A stretch of DNA of 64,000 nucleotides from Herpetosiphon llansteffanensis (lineage in GTDB: Bacteria; Chloroflexota; Chloroflexia; Chloroflexales; Herpetosiphonaceae). The stretch is from contig NZ_PUBZ01000092.1 of the NCBI RefSeq assembly GCF_003205875.1, positions 146,349-210,348 on the forward strand. Direction: 5' to 3'. A model generated the notes under the pieces. That model was not told the origin of the DNA. It did not search any database and was given only the letters and a program-made list of their open reading frames with translations. Below are positions 9,356 to 18,093 of this stretch, in pieces (the first letter of the stretch is position 1; every line of letters starts with the position of its first letter). A program made the position numbers and the translations under genes.

Positions 9356-9931
9356 ATGGCGATTATCAACGTAGGGGTTCGCGAAATTCACTGTAAAATT
9401 GTCTATTATGGCCCTGGTATGTGTGGCAAAACGACCAATTTGCAGTATATTCACAGCCAAGTACCCCGCGAAGCAAAAGGCGATCTATTGTCGATTGCAA
9501 CCGAGACCGAACGCACGCTCTTTTTTGATTTCCTACCGCTCGACCTTGGCAAGGTGCGCGGTTTTTCAACCCGTTTCCATCTGTATACGGTTCCCGGCCA
9601 GATTTTGTACGAACGCACCCGCGTCGCCGTACTCAATGGGGCCGATGGGGTGGTATTCGTCGCCGACTCACAACGCGATAAGCTCCAAGAAGATATTAAG
9701 AGCTTGCAAGAGTTAGCCCGCAATATCACACGCCAAAACAAAAAGTTCAGCGAATTCCCTATCGTATTGCAATATAATAAACGCGATATGCCCGGCGCAT
9801 TGCCAACCCCCGTCATGGATAAATATTTAAATCCATTGGGCTGGCAACGCTATGAAGCCGTCGCAACCACTGGCGTAGGCGTGTTCGATACGCTCAAAGC
9901 CATTAGTAAACTCGTCATTAGCAAACTCTAA
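9356..9931 (+). CDS. mglA: MglA-type Ras-like GTPase
   Basis: This 191-residue small GTPase matches the MglA family in length. The P-loop is YYGPGMCGKTTNL (about residues 17-29). The switch-2 motif reads TVPGQ, where most GTPases have an Asp; Thr at this place is a hallmark of Myxococcus MglA. QYNKRDMP forms the base-recognition motif. MglA proteins set the leading pole and switch motility machinery on when GTP-bound, with a roadblock GAP turning them off. Two roadblock genes lie directly upstream. The ATG at 9356 follows GAGAGGA; a longer reading frame upstream lacks a good site. A role in gliding is inferred from the family. Confidence 0.88.
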   Translation: MAIINVGVREIHCKIVYYGPGMCGKTTNLQYIHSQVPREAKGDLLSIATETERTLFFDFLPLDLGKVRGFSTRFHLYTVPGQILYERTRVAVLNGADGVVFVADSQRDKLQEDIKSLQELARNITRQNKKFSEFPIVLQYNKRDMPGALPTPVMDKYLNPLGWQRYEAVATTGVGVFDTLKAISKLVISKL

Positions 9932-9985
9932 ACCATGTCTCAACTGGCAGCTCTGTCTGCCAGTTATTGTCCGTAGGGTCACCGT

Positions 9986-10792
9986 ATGGCACTTGAAGGT
10001 AATTTGCGAGATCTGAGTATCTCCGACCTGATTCAACTCGTTGATTTGAGTAAAAAAACAGGCGCAACTCATGTTCAAGCGCTGCAAGGCGATGAATCGG
10101 TTGAGGGCTACCTGTATTTTCGTGATGGCCGGATTACTGGTGCAACGCTTGGCAACTTGGAGCCGCTTGAGGCTGCCCTGACCTTCTTTACCTTCCACGA
10201 AGGTCAGTTCCGCTTCTATGAGCAAACCCCACCACCGCCAACAATTACTTCATCCAACGAGATGATCATTATGGAAGGCATCGATCGCCAGGATCGCTGG
10301 GCCGAAATTGAAAAGTATGTGCCAAATACTAATGTGGTGCTGCGCTTGGTCCAAAATCCCGATACTGGCTCGCGGGATATTAATCTCGCTGCCGATGAGT
10401 GGCGCGTGCTCACGATGATCAATGGCAAAAATAGCGTTGCCTTGATCGCCGAACGCACTGGTTTAGGCTGGTTTCGCTCGTGCGAAATTGTGGTTAATTT
10501 GCTTCGCAATGGCTTGATCGAGAAAAAAGAGGTCAATCTGGCTGAATCGTTGTTTCCTCAATTCGAGGAGATGGCCCGTGGAGCCCTAGGCAATTCAGCC
10601 AGTGTCTTGCTTTCTGAGGCCTATCGTCGCGTTGGCATCGAGCCAACCGCCAATAATGCCACCAACGAGCAAGTTCATGCTGCGATCTCTGCCTTCGAGG
10701 AGTCGATTCGGCTGTTGGTTGGCCGTCCAAACGCTGGCCAATTGGCCGATAAATTGCGCGAACGAGCCGTGCGCATCCTTGGTAGCCGCTAA
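9986..10792 (+). CDS. DUF4388 (PATAN-like) protein
   Basis: This 268-residue protein begins with a DUF4388/PATAN-type domain (about 1-90), recognisable from LEGNLRDLSISDLIQLVDLSKKTG and the strand pair YFRDGRITGATLG. A second part (about 115-190) repeats an EWRVLTMINGK and GLIEKKE pattern like a winged-helix module. DUF4388 domains are common in signalling proteins of gliding bacteria, often beside MglA. It is the last gene of the operon and ends before a clear terminator. It may be an effector or scaffold for the GTPase, inferred from position. Confidence 0.75.
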   Translation: MALEGNLRDLSISDLIQLVDLSKKTGATHVQALQGDESVEGYLYFRDGRITGATLGNLEPLEAALTFFTFHEGQFRFYEQTPPPPTITSSNEMIIMEGIDRQDRWAEIEKYVPNTNVVLRLVQNPDTGSRDINLAADEWRVLTMINGKNSVALIAERTGLGWFRSCEIVVNLLRNGLIEKKEVNLAESLFPQFEEMARGALGNSASVLLSEAYRRVGIEPTANNATNEQVHAAISAFEESIRLLVGRPNAGQLADKLRERAVRILGSR

Positions 10793-10811
10793 GCGTTCTT
10801 TTCCAAGCAAA

Positions 10812-10843
10812 ACGCCCAGCAATTGCTGGGCGTTGTTTCTTTT
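10812..10843 (+). terminator. Rho-independent terminator
   Basis: A 9-bp perfect stem (10812-10820 with 10825-10833) around AATT is followed by a T-rich tract. It ends the MglA operon and lies against the convergent metX stop. Confidence 0.85.
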
Positions 10844-12015
10844 TAGCTGCTCAAGCTCGCAAGCCAATCGCTCAACGGCGGGGTGAGTTGGCTATCTTCA
10901 AGCAAAAAGGCATCGTGGCCTTTGGTGCTATGAAAGGGATAATGCACAACGCTGCGGCCCGCTGCCTGCGCCGCTTGACGAATACATTCGCCATCACGCT
11001 CAGGGTAGAGCCAATCGCTGCTCCACGTTGCCACAAAAAATTGGGCTTGGGTATTGGCAAAGGCTGCATCCAACCCACCAGGCTGTTGACTCAAATCAAA
11101 ATAATCCATTGCTCGTGAAATCACTAAGTAGCTATTGGCATCAAAGCGCTGCACAAAAGCCCGACCTTGATAATCGAGATAGCTTTCAATCGCGAATTCT
11201 GGCTGATGGCTCCATTGCGGCCCTTGGCTGTGTTGCCAGCGCCGATCGAATTTTTCTTCCAAGGCTTCGGCGCTAAGATAGCTAATGTGGCCGATGCGTC
11301 GCGCCGTTGCCAAGCCATTAACTGGGCCAGCAGTGCCATAATAATCGCCAGCCAACCAAGCAGGATCGCTGACAATCGCTTGACGACCAGCTGCACTCAA
11401 GGCCATGGCCAGCGCCGATGAGCGGGCGGTGGTGGCCAAAGCAATGACACCCCGCACCCGATCGCCCCAATTTGCTGCCCATTCAAGGGCTTGCATGCCA
11501 CCAAGCGAACCACCAGCAACCGCCAACAAGCGTTCGATACCGAGCGCATCAAGCAAACGCACTTGGGCTGCCACCATATCGCCAATCGTCAAAACTGGAA
11601 AACGGCTACCCCAATGCGTGCCAGTGTGTGGGTGCAACGACGATGGCCCTGTTGAGCCACCGCAACCACCTAAAATATTCGAGCAAATCACAAAATAGCG
11701 TTCGGTATCAAAGGCGCGGCCTGGGCCAATAAATGGCTCGCACCAGCCAGCTTTGCTATCGTGAACACTATAACGGCCAGCGGCATGGGCATCGCCCGAA
11801 AGCGCATGGCACAGCAAAATCACATTTGAACGATCGGCATTCAGCGTGCCATAGGTTTCGTAGCTCAACTGCCACGGCGCAGGAATCAAAGCGCCGCTCG
11901 CAGTGCGAAACGGCTCAGTAAAGACATGCAGGTGGGGCGTTACAAAACCAACCGACCGTCCCCAAGCTGGTTGGGTAACGGTCGGTACATCGCCCAAGGT
12001 GACGGTATCGGTCAT
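10843..12015 (-). CDS. metX: Homoserine O-acetyltransferase MetX
   Basis: This 390-residue alpha/beta-hydrolase-fold enzyme transfers acetyl from acetyl-CoA to L-homoserine, activating it for direct sulfhydrylation by MetY. The nucleophile elbow GGSLGGMQ holds the catalytic Ser, the catalytic Asp lies in the SDWLYPERD region and the catalytic His in STKGHDAFLLE. Length and motifs are full family standard. The start is the ATG at 12015 with AAGGAGG upstream; a longer open frame to 12096 is not used. Its start overlaps the stop of the preceding small gene in an ATGA arrangement. It is the third gene of a SAM-riboswitch operon. Confidence 0.93.
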   Translation of the reverse strand: MTDTVTLGDVPTVTQPAWGRSVGFVTPHLHVFTEPFRTASGALIPAPWQLSYETYGTLNADRSNVILLCHALSGDAHAAGRYSVHDSKAGWCEPFIGPGRAFDTERYFVICSNILGGCGGSTGPSSLHPHTGTHWGSRFPVLTIGDMVAAQVRLLDALGIERLLAVAGGSLGGMQALEWAANWGDRVRGVIALATTARSSALAMALSAAGRQAIVSDPAWLAGDYYGTAGPVNGLATARRIGHISYLSAEALEEKFDRRWQHSQGPQWSHQPEFAIESYLDYQGRAFVQRFDANSYLVISRAMDYFDLSQQPGGLDAAFANTQAQFFVATWSSDWLYPERDGECIRQAAQAAGRSVVHYPFHSTKGHDAFLLEDSQLTPPLSDWLASLSS

Positions 12016-12383
12016 AGCCGCGTACCTCCTTGGCGCAAGCGGGCGGTTTGTTCGTGATAGTACCCGATGATCGCATCGACCATGCTTGAACCGCACTCAA
12101 CTGCATCCGCTGGTAAATCGCGGACGGCAGCCCCCAAATCAGCACAGCTAGCAGCCAATTCGGCAAGCATTCCACTAACATCGGCCATGGTGCTGGACGC
12201 AGGGGGCGTTGCTCCAGCTCGCTGCGGCACGGCGCGGAGTTGTGCCACAGCCCAGCGATTGTGGGCTACCAATTGTTCAACTAACGGGGCTGGATTTGCC
12301 GCTTTGGCCTGAGCAAGCACTGTCGTAACAAACTCGCCATGAGCCGAGCGTAAAGGTTTGAGTAAATCATGATTATGCGACAT
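12012..12383 (-). CDS. Small unknown protein between metY and metX
   Basis: This 123-residue, Ala-rich helical protein sits between metY and metX and has AAGGAG before its ATG at 12383. A segment LVAHNRWAVAQLRAVP faintly recalls DinB-type four-helix proteins, but the match is too weak to name it. Its stop overlaps the metX start, so the two are translationally coupled. The constant coupling with methionine synthesis suggests an accessory role there. Confidence 0.65.
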   Translation of the reverse strand: MSHNHDLLKPLRSAHGEFVTTVLAQAKAANPAPLVEQLVAHNRWAVAQLRAVPQRAGATPPASSTMADVSGMLAELAASCADLGAAVRDLPADAVECGSSMVDAIIGYYHEQTARLRQGGTRL

Positions 12384-12506
12384 CGGGAACTCCTTGGTCT
12401 GTGGATGCTCAGCAGCAGTTGAGCATCCACCCGTACATATTTCGGTTAGGGTCGCAACTCCCTGGCATGCAGCAGTTCAACACACTCTCACTGCTGGCAC
12501 GAGCGA

Positions 12507-13787
12507 TTAAGCAAGGGCTTGTTCCAAATCGGCGAGAATATCGTCGATGGCTTCAGTACCCACTGACAAGCGGACGTAATCGGCGGTCACGCCAGTTGCC
12601 AAGCGTTCTTCGTCGGTCAATTGTTGGTGCGTCGTAGTAGCTGGGTGAATCGCCAACGACTTCGAATCGCCAATGTTGGCCAAGTGCGAGAACAATTGCA
12701 GCTTGTCGATAAAGCGCCGACCAGCGTCCAAACCACCCTTGACCCCGAAGCCAATCAAGGCCCCAGCACCCTTGGGCAGGTATTTTTGGGCCAATTCGTA
12801 TGATGGATGGCCGGGCAAACCTGGGTAGTTGACCCATTCGACATTCTTATGTTCGCTCAAGAACTTGGCCACAGCTGCGGTATTTTGCACGTGGCGTTCC
12901 AAGCGCAGGTGCAGGGTTTCCAAACCTTGCAACAGCAAGAACGAGTTGAACGGGCTGAGACATGCGCCAAAGTCGCGCAGCAATTGCACCCGTGCTTTGA
13001 GAATGAAGGCTGGTGCACCCAAATCGGCAAACCGCAAGCCGTGATACGATTGATCAGGCGTGGTGTATTGGGTGAAGCGACCGCTGGCAGCCCAATCGAA
13101 CTTGCCTGCATCAACAATCACCCCGCCAATCGTCGTGCCATGGCCACCAATAAATTTGGTCGCCGAGTGCACTACGATGTCTGCGCCGTGCTCGATTGGC
13201 CGCAACAAGAATGGGGTTGCAGCAGTGTTATCAACAATCAACGGCACGCCAACTTCATGAGCAATTTTGGCAATCTTTTCAAAATCAGGAATTTGCAACT
13301 TGGGATTGCCAATGCTTTCCAAGTAGAAGGCTTTGGTGCGATCGTCAACAGCAGCGCGGAAGTTTTCGGGGTCGGTCGCATCGACGAAGCGGGTTTCTAC
13401 GCCCCAACGTGGCAAGGTATGGTGCAACAAGTTGTAGGTGCCACCATACAAGTTGGTTGCTGAAACAATGTTATCGCCAGCTTCAGCCACGTTCAAAATG
13501 GCGAATGTTTCAGCTGCTTGGCCCGAAGCCACTGCCAAAGCGCCAATCCCGCCTTCGAGCAAAGCAATGCGTTGCTCAAACACATCGTTGGTTGGGTTCA
13601 TGATCCGGCTATAGATGTTGCCAGGCTCGGCCAATGAAAACAGCGCCGCAGCATGGTCGGTATCGCGAAAGGCATACGAGGTGGTCTGGTAAATTGGCAC
13701 AGCCCGCGAACCAGTGGTTGGATCTGGTTTTTGACCACCGTGGAGTGCTAAGGTTTCGAATCGGGTGAATTGCACTTCGTCTGCCAT
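12507..13787 (-). CDS. metY: O-acetylhomoserine sulfhydrylase MetY
   Basis: This 426-residue PLP enzyme of the Cys/Met metabolism family makes homocysteine from O-acetylhomoserine and sulfide. The PLP lysine lies in [12 protein letters not shown]. The N-terminal [29 protein letters not shown] and C-terminal [10 protein letters not shown] motifs are typical of the O-acetylhomoserine branch. I place the start at the ATG at 13787, preceded by AAGGAG. The frame continues to 13874, but that would run into the riboswitch terminator. It leads the metY-unknown-metX operon controlled by the SAM-I element just upstream. Confidence 0.93.
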   Translation of the reverse strand: MADEVQFTRFETLALHGGQKPDPTTGSRAVPIYQTTSYAFRDTDHAAALFSLAEPGNIYSRIMNPTNDVFEQRIALLEGGIGALAVASGQAAETFAILNVAEAGDNIVSATNLYGGTYNLLHHTLPRWGVETRFVDATDPENFRAAVDDRTKAFYLESIGNPKLQIPDFEKIAKIAHEVGVPLIVDNTAATPFLLRPIEHGADIVVHSATKFIGGHGTTIGGVIVDAGKFDWAASGRFTQYTTPDQSYHGLRFADLGAPAFILKARVQLLRDFGACLSPFNSFLLLQGLETLHLRLERHVQNTAAVAKFLSEHKNVEWVNYPGLPGHPSYELAQKYLPKGAGALIGFGVKGGLDAGRRFIDKLQLFSHLANIGDSKSLAIHPATTTHQQLTDEERLATGVTADYVRLSVGTEAIDDILADLEQALA

Positions 13788-13871
13788 GATCAGGACTCCT
13801 TGTAGATAATCTTCAATGCTACGGTTGTTCCGATTCGCGCCATTGCGACCCCAGGCGACACCGCCTATGAA

Positions 13872-13901
13872 CAAAAAAACCTCTCATCAGGTGATGAGAG
13901 G
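13872..13901 (-). terminator. Riboswitch-controlled terminator
   Basis: On the minus strand a 10-bp stem (13880-13889 with 13892-13901) is followed by seven T. It is the expression platform of the SAM-I riboswitch, formed when SAM is bound. Confidence 0.88.
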
Positions 13902-13940
13902 CTGTTAGTAACCATCGAAAGATAGGTTTGTGCGCCGCCC

Positions 13941-14044
13941 CTCATCTCCCAGAATCATTCTGTCGGAATTAGCACCAGGCCGAACATTGCTGCTCGCGGT
14001 TGCCGGGGTTTCATAGGGCCGATCCCTCCACCCCTCTGGATGAG
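13941..14044 (-). promoter_or_regulatory. SAM-I (S-box) riboswitch aptamer
   Basis: Read on the minus strand, the S-box hallmarks occur in order: the P1 strand CTCATCCAGAG, GGTGGAGGGA, GGCCCTATGAAACC, CGGCAACC, GTGCTAATTCC and the closing P1 strand GAGATGAG. SAM binding turns off the downstream metY-metX operon through the terminator at 13872-13901. Confidence 0.95.
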
Positions 14045-14075
14045 TTACGCAAGTGATATTTATTTGTATGGGCTA

Positions 14076-14104
14076 TTTATAACATAGTTAAACAGAATTG
14101 TCAA
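14076..14104 (-). promoter_or_regulatory. Strong sigma70-type promoter of the met operon
   Basis: On the minus strand a perfect TTGACA (14099-14104), a 17-base spacer and TATAAA (14076-14081) lie just upstream of the aptamer. Transcription would start near 14069, about 25 bases before the aptamer. Confidence 0.85.
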
Positions 14105-14145
14105 GAATCAATTTCAAGTTACTTAACAATCTCACTCAACAATCA

Positions 14146-14182
14146 AAAACCGCCACTAGAAGATTAATCTAGCAGCGGTTTT
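14146..14182 (-). terminator. Terminator of the RiPP cluster
   Basis: An 8-bp outer stem (14146-14153 with 14175-14182) with an inner CTAGA/TCTAG stem is followed on the minus strand by TTTTTG. It lies directly after the last exporter gene. Confidence 0.75.
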
Positions 14183-14198
14183 GTGGCTTTCTAATCAG

Positions 14199-14909
14199 CT
14201 ATTCCCAGCGAAAGAGTTTGGCTGCCGAGCCAAGGCTAGCCACGGTCAATAGCGCTAACACGGCCAAACTGGGCCAGATATTGAAACTTAATCCGAGCCA
14301 ATTTGCTTCGAGCAACTGCACCAAATGGCGTGCAGGAACCCATGATCCAATCTGTTGCAACAGGCCGGATTTGCCGGTATTGCTCGAAACTAGCACCACC
14401 GCCATGGCACCAAATACCAAAATACTGATCACTTGAATGCTGCGGGTGTTGCGAATGCGGCTGCCAAGCAAGGCTCCCAGCGCCGAAAAGGCAATCGCTC
14501 CTGCCAGAAAGCTGATAGCTAAACCAAACCAATTAGCAGGCAAGGGCAATTTCAACACCACAATGCTGAGGATCAACACCACCAGCCCACCCAACAGCAC
14601 CAATAATAAGCCAACCAAGGCTTGGGCCAATAAATAGCGCATTGGCGAGATGGGGGTGATTTGCAAACGCCGCAACATGCCACGCTCACGATAATTGACC
14701 AAGCTCATGGGAAAAGCCATAATGCCAAAAATCATCGGGCCAAAGGCCAACATCATCAGAGCATTGGCGGTTTGGCTCGGGCCTGAGGGCATTTGCAAGC
14801 CCAAAATCAAGGCCATCAAAGCCGGAAAAAAGACAATAAAGCCAAGGTTGGTCAGATCACGCCCCATCAAGCGCAATTCAGTGCGTACAATTTGCCAAAA
14901 AGCGTGCAT
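14199..14909 (-). CDS. ABC-2 type transporter permease
   Basis: This 236-residue membrane protein has about six hydrophobic segments (for example FIVFFPALMALILGL and LLLVLLGGLVVLILSIVVL) in an ABC-2 permease pattern, including NYRERGMLRRLQITPISPMRYLLAQ between segments 2 and 3. Together with the ATPase upstream it should export the mature peptide or confer self-resistance. The ATG at 14909 has AGGAGG upstream, better than the longer open frame. It is separated from its ATPase gene by 270 bases that hold a 114-base repeat, which is unusual inside an operon. It is the last gene of the cluster. Confidence 0.85.
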   Translation of the reverse strand: MHAFWQIVRTELRLMGRDLTNLGFIVFFPALMALILGLQMPSGPSQTANALMMLAFGPMIFGIMAFPMSLVNYRERGMLRRLQITPISPMRYLLAQALVGLLLVLLGGLVVLILSIVVLKLPLPANWFGLAISFLAGAIAFSALGALLGSRIRNTRSIQVISILVFGAMAVVLVSSNTGKSGLLQQIGSWVPARHLVQLLEANWLGLSFNIWPSLAVLALLTVASLGSAAKLFRWE

Positions 14910-15000
14910 ACTTCCTCCTGAATAGGTGCAATGGTTGATCGGTTTCGTTATCCACAAACTTACTGTCAAAGCTTGGTTTTCACCAAAGGTTGCTGATTAC

Positions 15001-15114
15001 CACCCTTCCGTCCCGCCAGCGGGAAACGCAGGGGGCTTTAATCCCCCTGCACCCCCTCAAGGGCAATCCGCGACCAAACCACATTGGTTGATGAACCTGC
15101 GGATTGGTGGTGCG
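15001..15114. repeat. Dispersed 114-base repeat, copy 1
   Basis: This element is nearly identical to 50077-50190, in the same orientation, with only a handful of substitutions. It contains two small hairpins (CCCGCCAGCGGG and AGGGGG...CCCCCT) and encodes no obvious protein. Here it lies between the ABC ATPase and permease genes of the RiPP exporter. Confidence 0.85.
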
Positions 15115-15179
15115 AAGGGGTTGGGGCTGAGAAGCAGATAACGGTTATGCATCCGATCAGCCATTCCAATTCGTTGCAA

Positions 15180-15950
15180 TTAATGGGCGGGCTGGCCGAT
15201 CAAGCGCAAAAAGACATCTTCAAAGGTCACTCGTTCTGGGTGCGGCAGGTCGCGGCTGGGGGCTGGCTGTTGGCGCAAATCGTGTTGATAGGCCGCAATC
15301 ATGCGATCTGGCGTATCGAGCGCAATCACCGTGCCTTGATCGATTACGGCAATGCGATCGCACAAACGCTCAACTTCTTCCATAAAGTGGGTCACGAGCA
15401 CCACGGTTTTGCCGCGCTTGCGTACATCTTGAATTAAGTTCCAAGTAATGCGCCGCGCCTGGGGATCAAGGCCAGTAGTCAATTCATCGAGAAAAACAAT
15501 TTCTGGGTCGTGAATCAGGCTGAGGGCGATAAACAAACGTTGTTTTTGGCCGCCAGAAAGATTGGCAAAGGCGGTTTTGGCTTGCTCGGCCAAGTCCCAT
15601 TCTTCGAGCACTTTTTGCCAAGGCCGCGCTTGAGGATAAAACGAGCCAAACAATTGCAAGGCTTCAGCAACCGTCAGTCGATCGGGCAAGGTCGCTTGTT
15701 GCAGTTGCACGCCAATTTTGCTGCGAATATACTGACCATGCTGCTGCAAATCGCGGCCCAAAATTTGAATCGTGCCAGCAGTGGCGGGCCGGAGGCCAAT
15801 AATACATTCCACCGATGAGGTTTTGCCCGCCCCGTTGGGACCAACAATGCCAAAAATCTCGCCAGCCTCGACACTAAATGACACATCTTTGACTGCTTTA
15901 TGCTTGCCATAGTGTTTTTGTAGCTGTTCTACGACCAATACTGGAGCCAT
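15180..15950 (-). CDS. ABC transporter ATP-binding protein
   Basis: This 256-residue ATPase has Walker A GPNGAGKTSS, the signature LSGGQKQRLFIA, Walker B PEIVFLDELTTGLD and the switch His in VLVTHFMEE. It is the family that pairs with ABC-2 permeases for drug or bacteriocin export and immunity. GGAGGAAG precedes the ATG. It follows the SpaB_C-type gene on the minus strand after about 100 bases and serves the permease downstream. No other candidate immunity gene is visible in the cluster. Confidence 0.9.
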   Translation of the reverse strand: MAPVLVVEQLQKHYGKHKAVKDVSFSVEAGEIFGIVGPNGAGKTSSVECIIGLRPATAGTIQILGRDLQQHGQYIRSKIGVQLQQATLPDRLTVAEALQLFGSFYPQARPWQKVLEEWDLAEQAKTAFANLSGGQKQRLFIALSLIHDPEIVFLDELTTGLDPQARRITWNLIQDVRKRGKTVVLVTHFMEEVERLCDRIAVIDQGTVIALDTPDRMIAAYQHDLRQQPAPSRDLPHPERVTFEDVFLRLIGQPAH

Positions 15951-15997
15951 AGCTTCCTCCTTGATTTAGGTATGTTGCTGGCTCCATTAAACAATTT

Positions 15998-16020
15998 AGC
16001 CTCCCGCAAAACGAGAGGCT
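15998..16020 (-). promoter_or_regulatory. Small intergenic hairpin
   Basis: AGCCTC (15998-16003) pairs with GAGGCT (16015-16020) between the RiPP enzymes and the exporter genes. No T tract follows, so it may be a processing or attenuation site. Confidence 0.3.
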
Positions 16021-16046
16021 CAGCGATACCAAAAGTGATACAAGTT

Positions 16047-17069
16047 CTAGCGCGGCTCTAAAATCAAGGGCACGCTGATTAGCTCGGCAGGCAGCTCGGC
16101 AAGCAGCACGCGATACAACATATACAACAATTGCAGCTCTTGCATAATGCTCAGGCCCAAACGATTTTGCACCAAATGCAGATAATTGGGCACAAACAGC
16201 AAGCCAGTTAATGGATATTGGGCCACAATCGCTGGCAATTGGGCCTGATAACGCCCAAAATGCTCGATCACGCTCGATTGCAAGTGCTGGTTGGCTTCAG
16301 CAGCTTGTAAATCGGCAAAATGGTTGTGCAGATGCGCGCGCCAATCAGCAAACAACGAATACTGATTATTATGCCGTAAACTGCCCAAACGCTGGCGAAT
16401 TGCCGGAGCTTGACGATCAAAATGCTGCTCCAAGCCACGCATAAACGCCGCCCGATCACCAACGACTTGGCCAATCCAATAATCGAGGTAGCTGCGCACA
16501 ATCAAGGCTTGCACAGAGGGATCAGGGCTAAATTGCTCCAGCAGATCATGCACTAATTCGAGCACCCAAAACGAGCGTGCCACGCCGCTCCCAGCGCTGG
16601 CTTGCAAGACCCGCAGGCAAATTGTGCTGGAATAGGCAAAATGTTGTTCGGCTAAGGCCATGCCCAGTTTGCCAGCATATTTGGCATACTCCGGCTCGTA
16701 GGTCAAATCGCGCAGATAGCCAGCAGCATACAATTCATCAATCGCTTGCGGCGTGTGCTGCAAACCAACGGTCGCTGCATGATCTTGGAAAAAGCGCAAC
16801 AGCTCTGCATCAAGCAAGGGATCGATCGTGGCAGCACGGTTTTCGGGCGGGCTTTGATAGCGCAAACGCACATGGTAGCCGCCCTCGCCGTAGCGAATAA
16901 AAAACCAGCGATCGATATGTGGGCGCAAGCTGCCGTGCTCGCCAAAGGTGCGTTCCCAATCGATCAGCATTTGGTCGCAAACTTGGCGCAGATCGGGCTT
17001 GGTTGGAGTCGGAGTGTTGGGTGGCTGCAAAAATACTTGGCGATAGTGCCATTGGCTTGGATTCGGCAT
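16047..17069 (-). CDS. SpaB_C / thiopeptide-type biosynthesis protein (more canonical)
   Basis: This 340-residue stand-alone protein corresponds to the C-terminal part of full-length LanB dehydratases (TIGR03891/SpaB_C type). Recognisable family features are WFFIRYGEGGYHVRLR near residue 55-70, TYEPEYAKYAG near 140 and the terminal NYLHLVQNRLGLS segment. In split systems such as TbtB/TbtC this protein eliminates glutamate from glutamylated Ser or Thr to give dehydroamino acids; a related protein (TbtD/TclM) forms the thiopeptide pyridine. The well-preserved motifs favour the eliminase role, but the roles of this protein and its neighbour could be swapped. It follows the other SpaB_C-type gene by 25 bases. 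Confidence 0.8.
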   Translation of the reverse strand: MPNPSQWHYRQVFLQPPNTPTPTKPDLRQVCDQMLIDWERTFGEHGSLRPHIDRWFFIRYGEGGYHVRLRYQSPPENRAATIDPLLDAELLRFFQDHAATVGLQHTPQAIDELYAAGYLRDLTYEPEYAKYAGKLGMALAEQHFAYSSTICLRVLQASAGSGVARSFWVLELVHDLLEQFSPDPSVQALIVRSYLDYWIGQVVGDRAAFMRGLEQHFDRQAPAIRQRLGSLRHNNQYSLFADWRAHLHNHFADLQAAEANQHLQSSVIEHFGRYQAQLPAIVAQYPLTGLLFVPNYLHLVQNRLGLSIMQELQLLYMLYRVLLAELPAELISVPLILEPR

Positions 17070-17094
17070 CGGATTCCCCTTTCCAGCGCAAAAA

Positions 17095-18093
17095 TCAATA
17101 TTGATTGACCAGCAGTTGTTGCAAGCTTTGCTCGGGCTGTTGTTGGCGCTGGCGCTCTAGCGAAAGCAACAGGCTACACAAATGGGCTTCCTCGGCGATG
17201 CTAATGCTCAGGCGATTGTGGGTCAGGTGAAATAGGGCTGAAAGCGCTGCATAGCTCGAAAAGGTCAATTCTTGCTGTTGATCACGTTTGATCACCGGCC
17301 CAGCATAGCGGCGCAAACCCTCCAGCCCAGCCTGCACAACAGCGTGCAGCGCTTCGGGCAATAAACTTAAGCGCTCAGCCAAAGGTCGTTGATGAAAACG
17401 CCAATTACGCTCCAGCGATTGCGCCACCAAGGCATCGGATTGTTGAATAAACTCGCCTGGAAACTCAAAATAATCGACCCACGTTTGGCGCAATCGTTCA
17501 AGCAAGCGGCTAATTTCGATGCTTTGCAAAAACCCAGCATGCAACAGTTCATCCAAAAAGATGCGGCTGAAGATTTTGCGCGTCACCAAATCGGTTGTAT
17601 GTGGAATCACATCGAGCGTGCTGCGGGCAATCGCAGTTTGCAAGGCATAGTAATGGTGCAAATCTGCGAGCGAATCGTGATCGCGGCCAATCGCCAAGTC
17701 GTGGCTAATTTCCAGCTCAACTGAGCCAGGTTGGGCCAAGGCACTGACATCGGTATCAAGCCCTAATTTGCGATTGAGAATCGCAGCTTGAGCCGAAAGT
17801 GGTTGGGCCGCACCACAAAGCTCTGGGTTTTGGGCAAAATAGGCCGTAAAACGCTCGCGAATCAAGGGAACCGCAAACTCGCGCAAGACGTGCTCATCGG
17901 CAAAACAGGCGATTCGCAGCTGGTAGCCGCCTTCGGAAAAGCGCAACCAGGTAATAAACTCGATCTGTTCGCGCAATTGATCGAACAGCGGGGTCCAGGC
18001 TTCGGCAAGCAAGCGATCAGCCCGTGGATCGTATGGCTCATCGACTCGCTCTGGGCTGTAGTAGATTTTGCCATTCAGCACAGCGAAACTCAT
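17095..18093 (-). CDS. Divergent SpaB_C-type protein, candidate pyridine synthase or eliminase
   Basis: This 332-residue protein has the same outline as its neighbour (ITWLRFSEGGYQLRI near residue 50, HLTHNRLSIS near the end) but lacks the YEPE-type motif in its middle. Having two SpaB_C-type proteins is typical of thiopeptide clusters, where one eliminates glutamate and the other catalyses the formal [4+2] macrocyclisation. Divergence favours the cyclase here, which is inference. The ATG at 18093 overlaps the stop of the LanB gene (ATGA), so the two are translationally coupled. Confidence 0.72.
   Translation of the reverse strand: MSFAVLNGKIYYSPERVDEPYDPRADRLLAEAWTPLFDQLREQIEFITWLRFSEGGYQLRIACFADEHVLREFAVPLIRERFTAYFAQNPELCGAAQPLSAQAAILNRKLGLDTDVSALAQPGSVELEISHDLAIGRDHDSLADLHHYYALQTAIARSTLDVIPHTTDLVTRKIFSRIFLDELLHAGFLQSIEISRLLERLRQTWVDYFEFPGEFIQQSDALVAQSLERNWRFHQRPLAERLSLLPEALHAVVQAGLEGLRRYAGPVIKRDQQQELTFSSYAALSALFHLTHNRLSISIAEEAHLCSLLLSLERQRQQQPEQSLQQLLVNQY

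Noticed and set aside
12807..13463. A 218-codon plus-strand frame opposite metY
   Set aside because: Shadow of a clear PLP enzyme gene; no ribosome binding site.
15001..15141. A short frame through the 114-base repeat
   Set aside because: The same reading is broken in the second copy at 50077-50190, so it is not a conserved gene.
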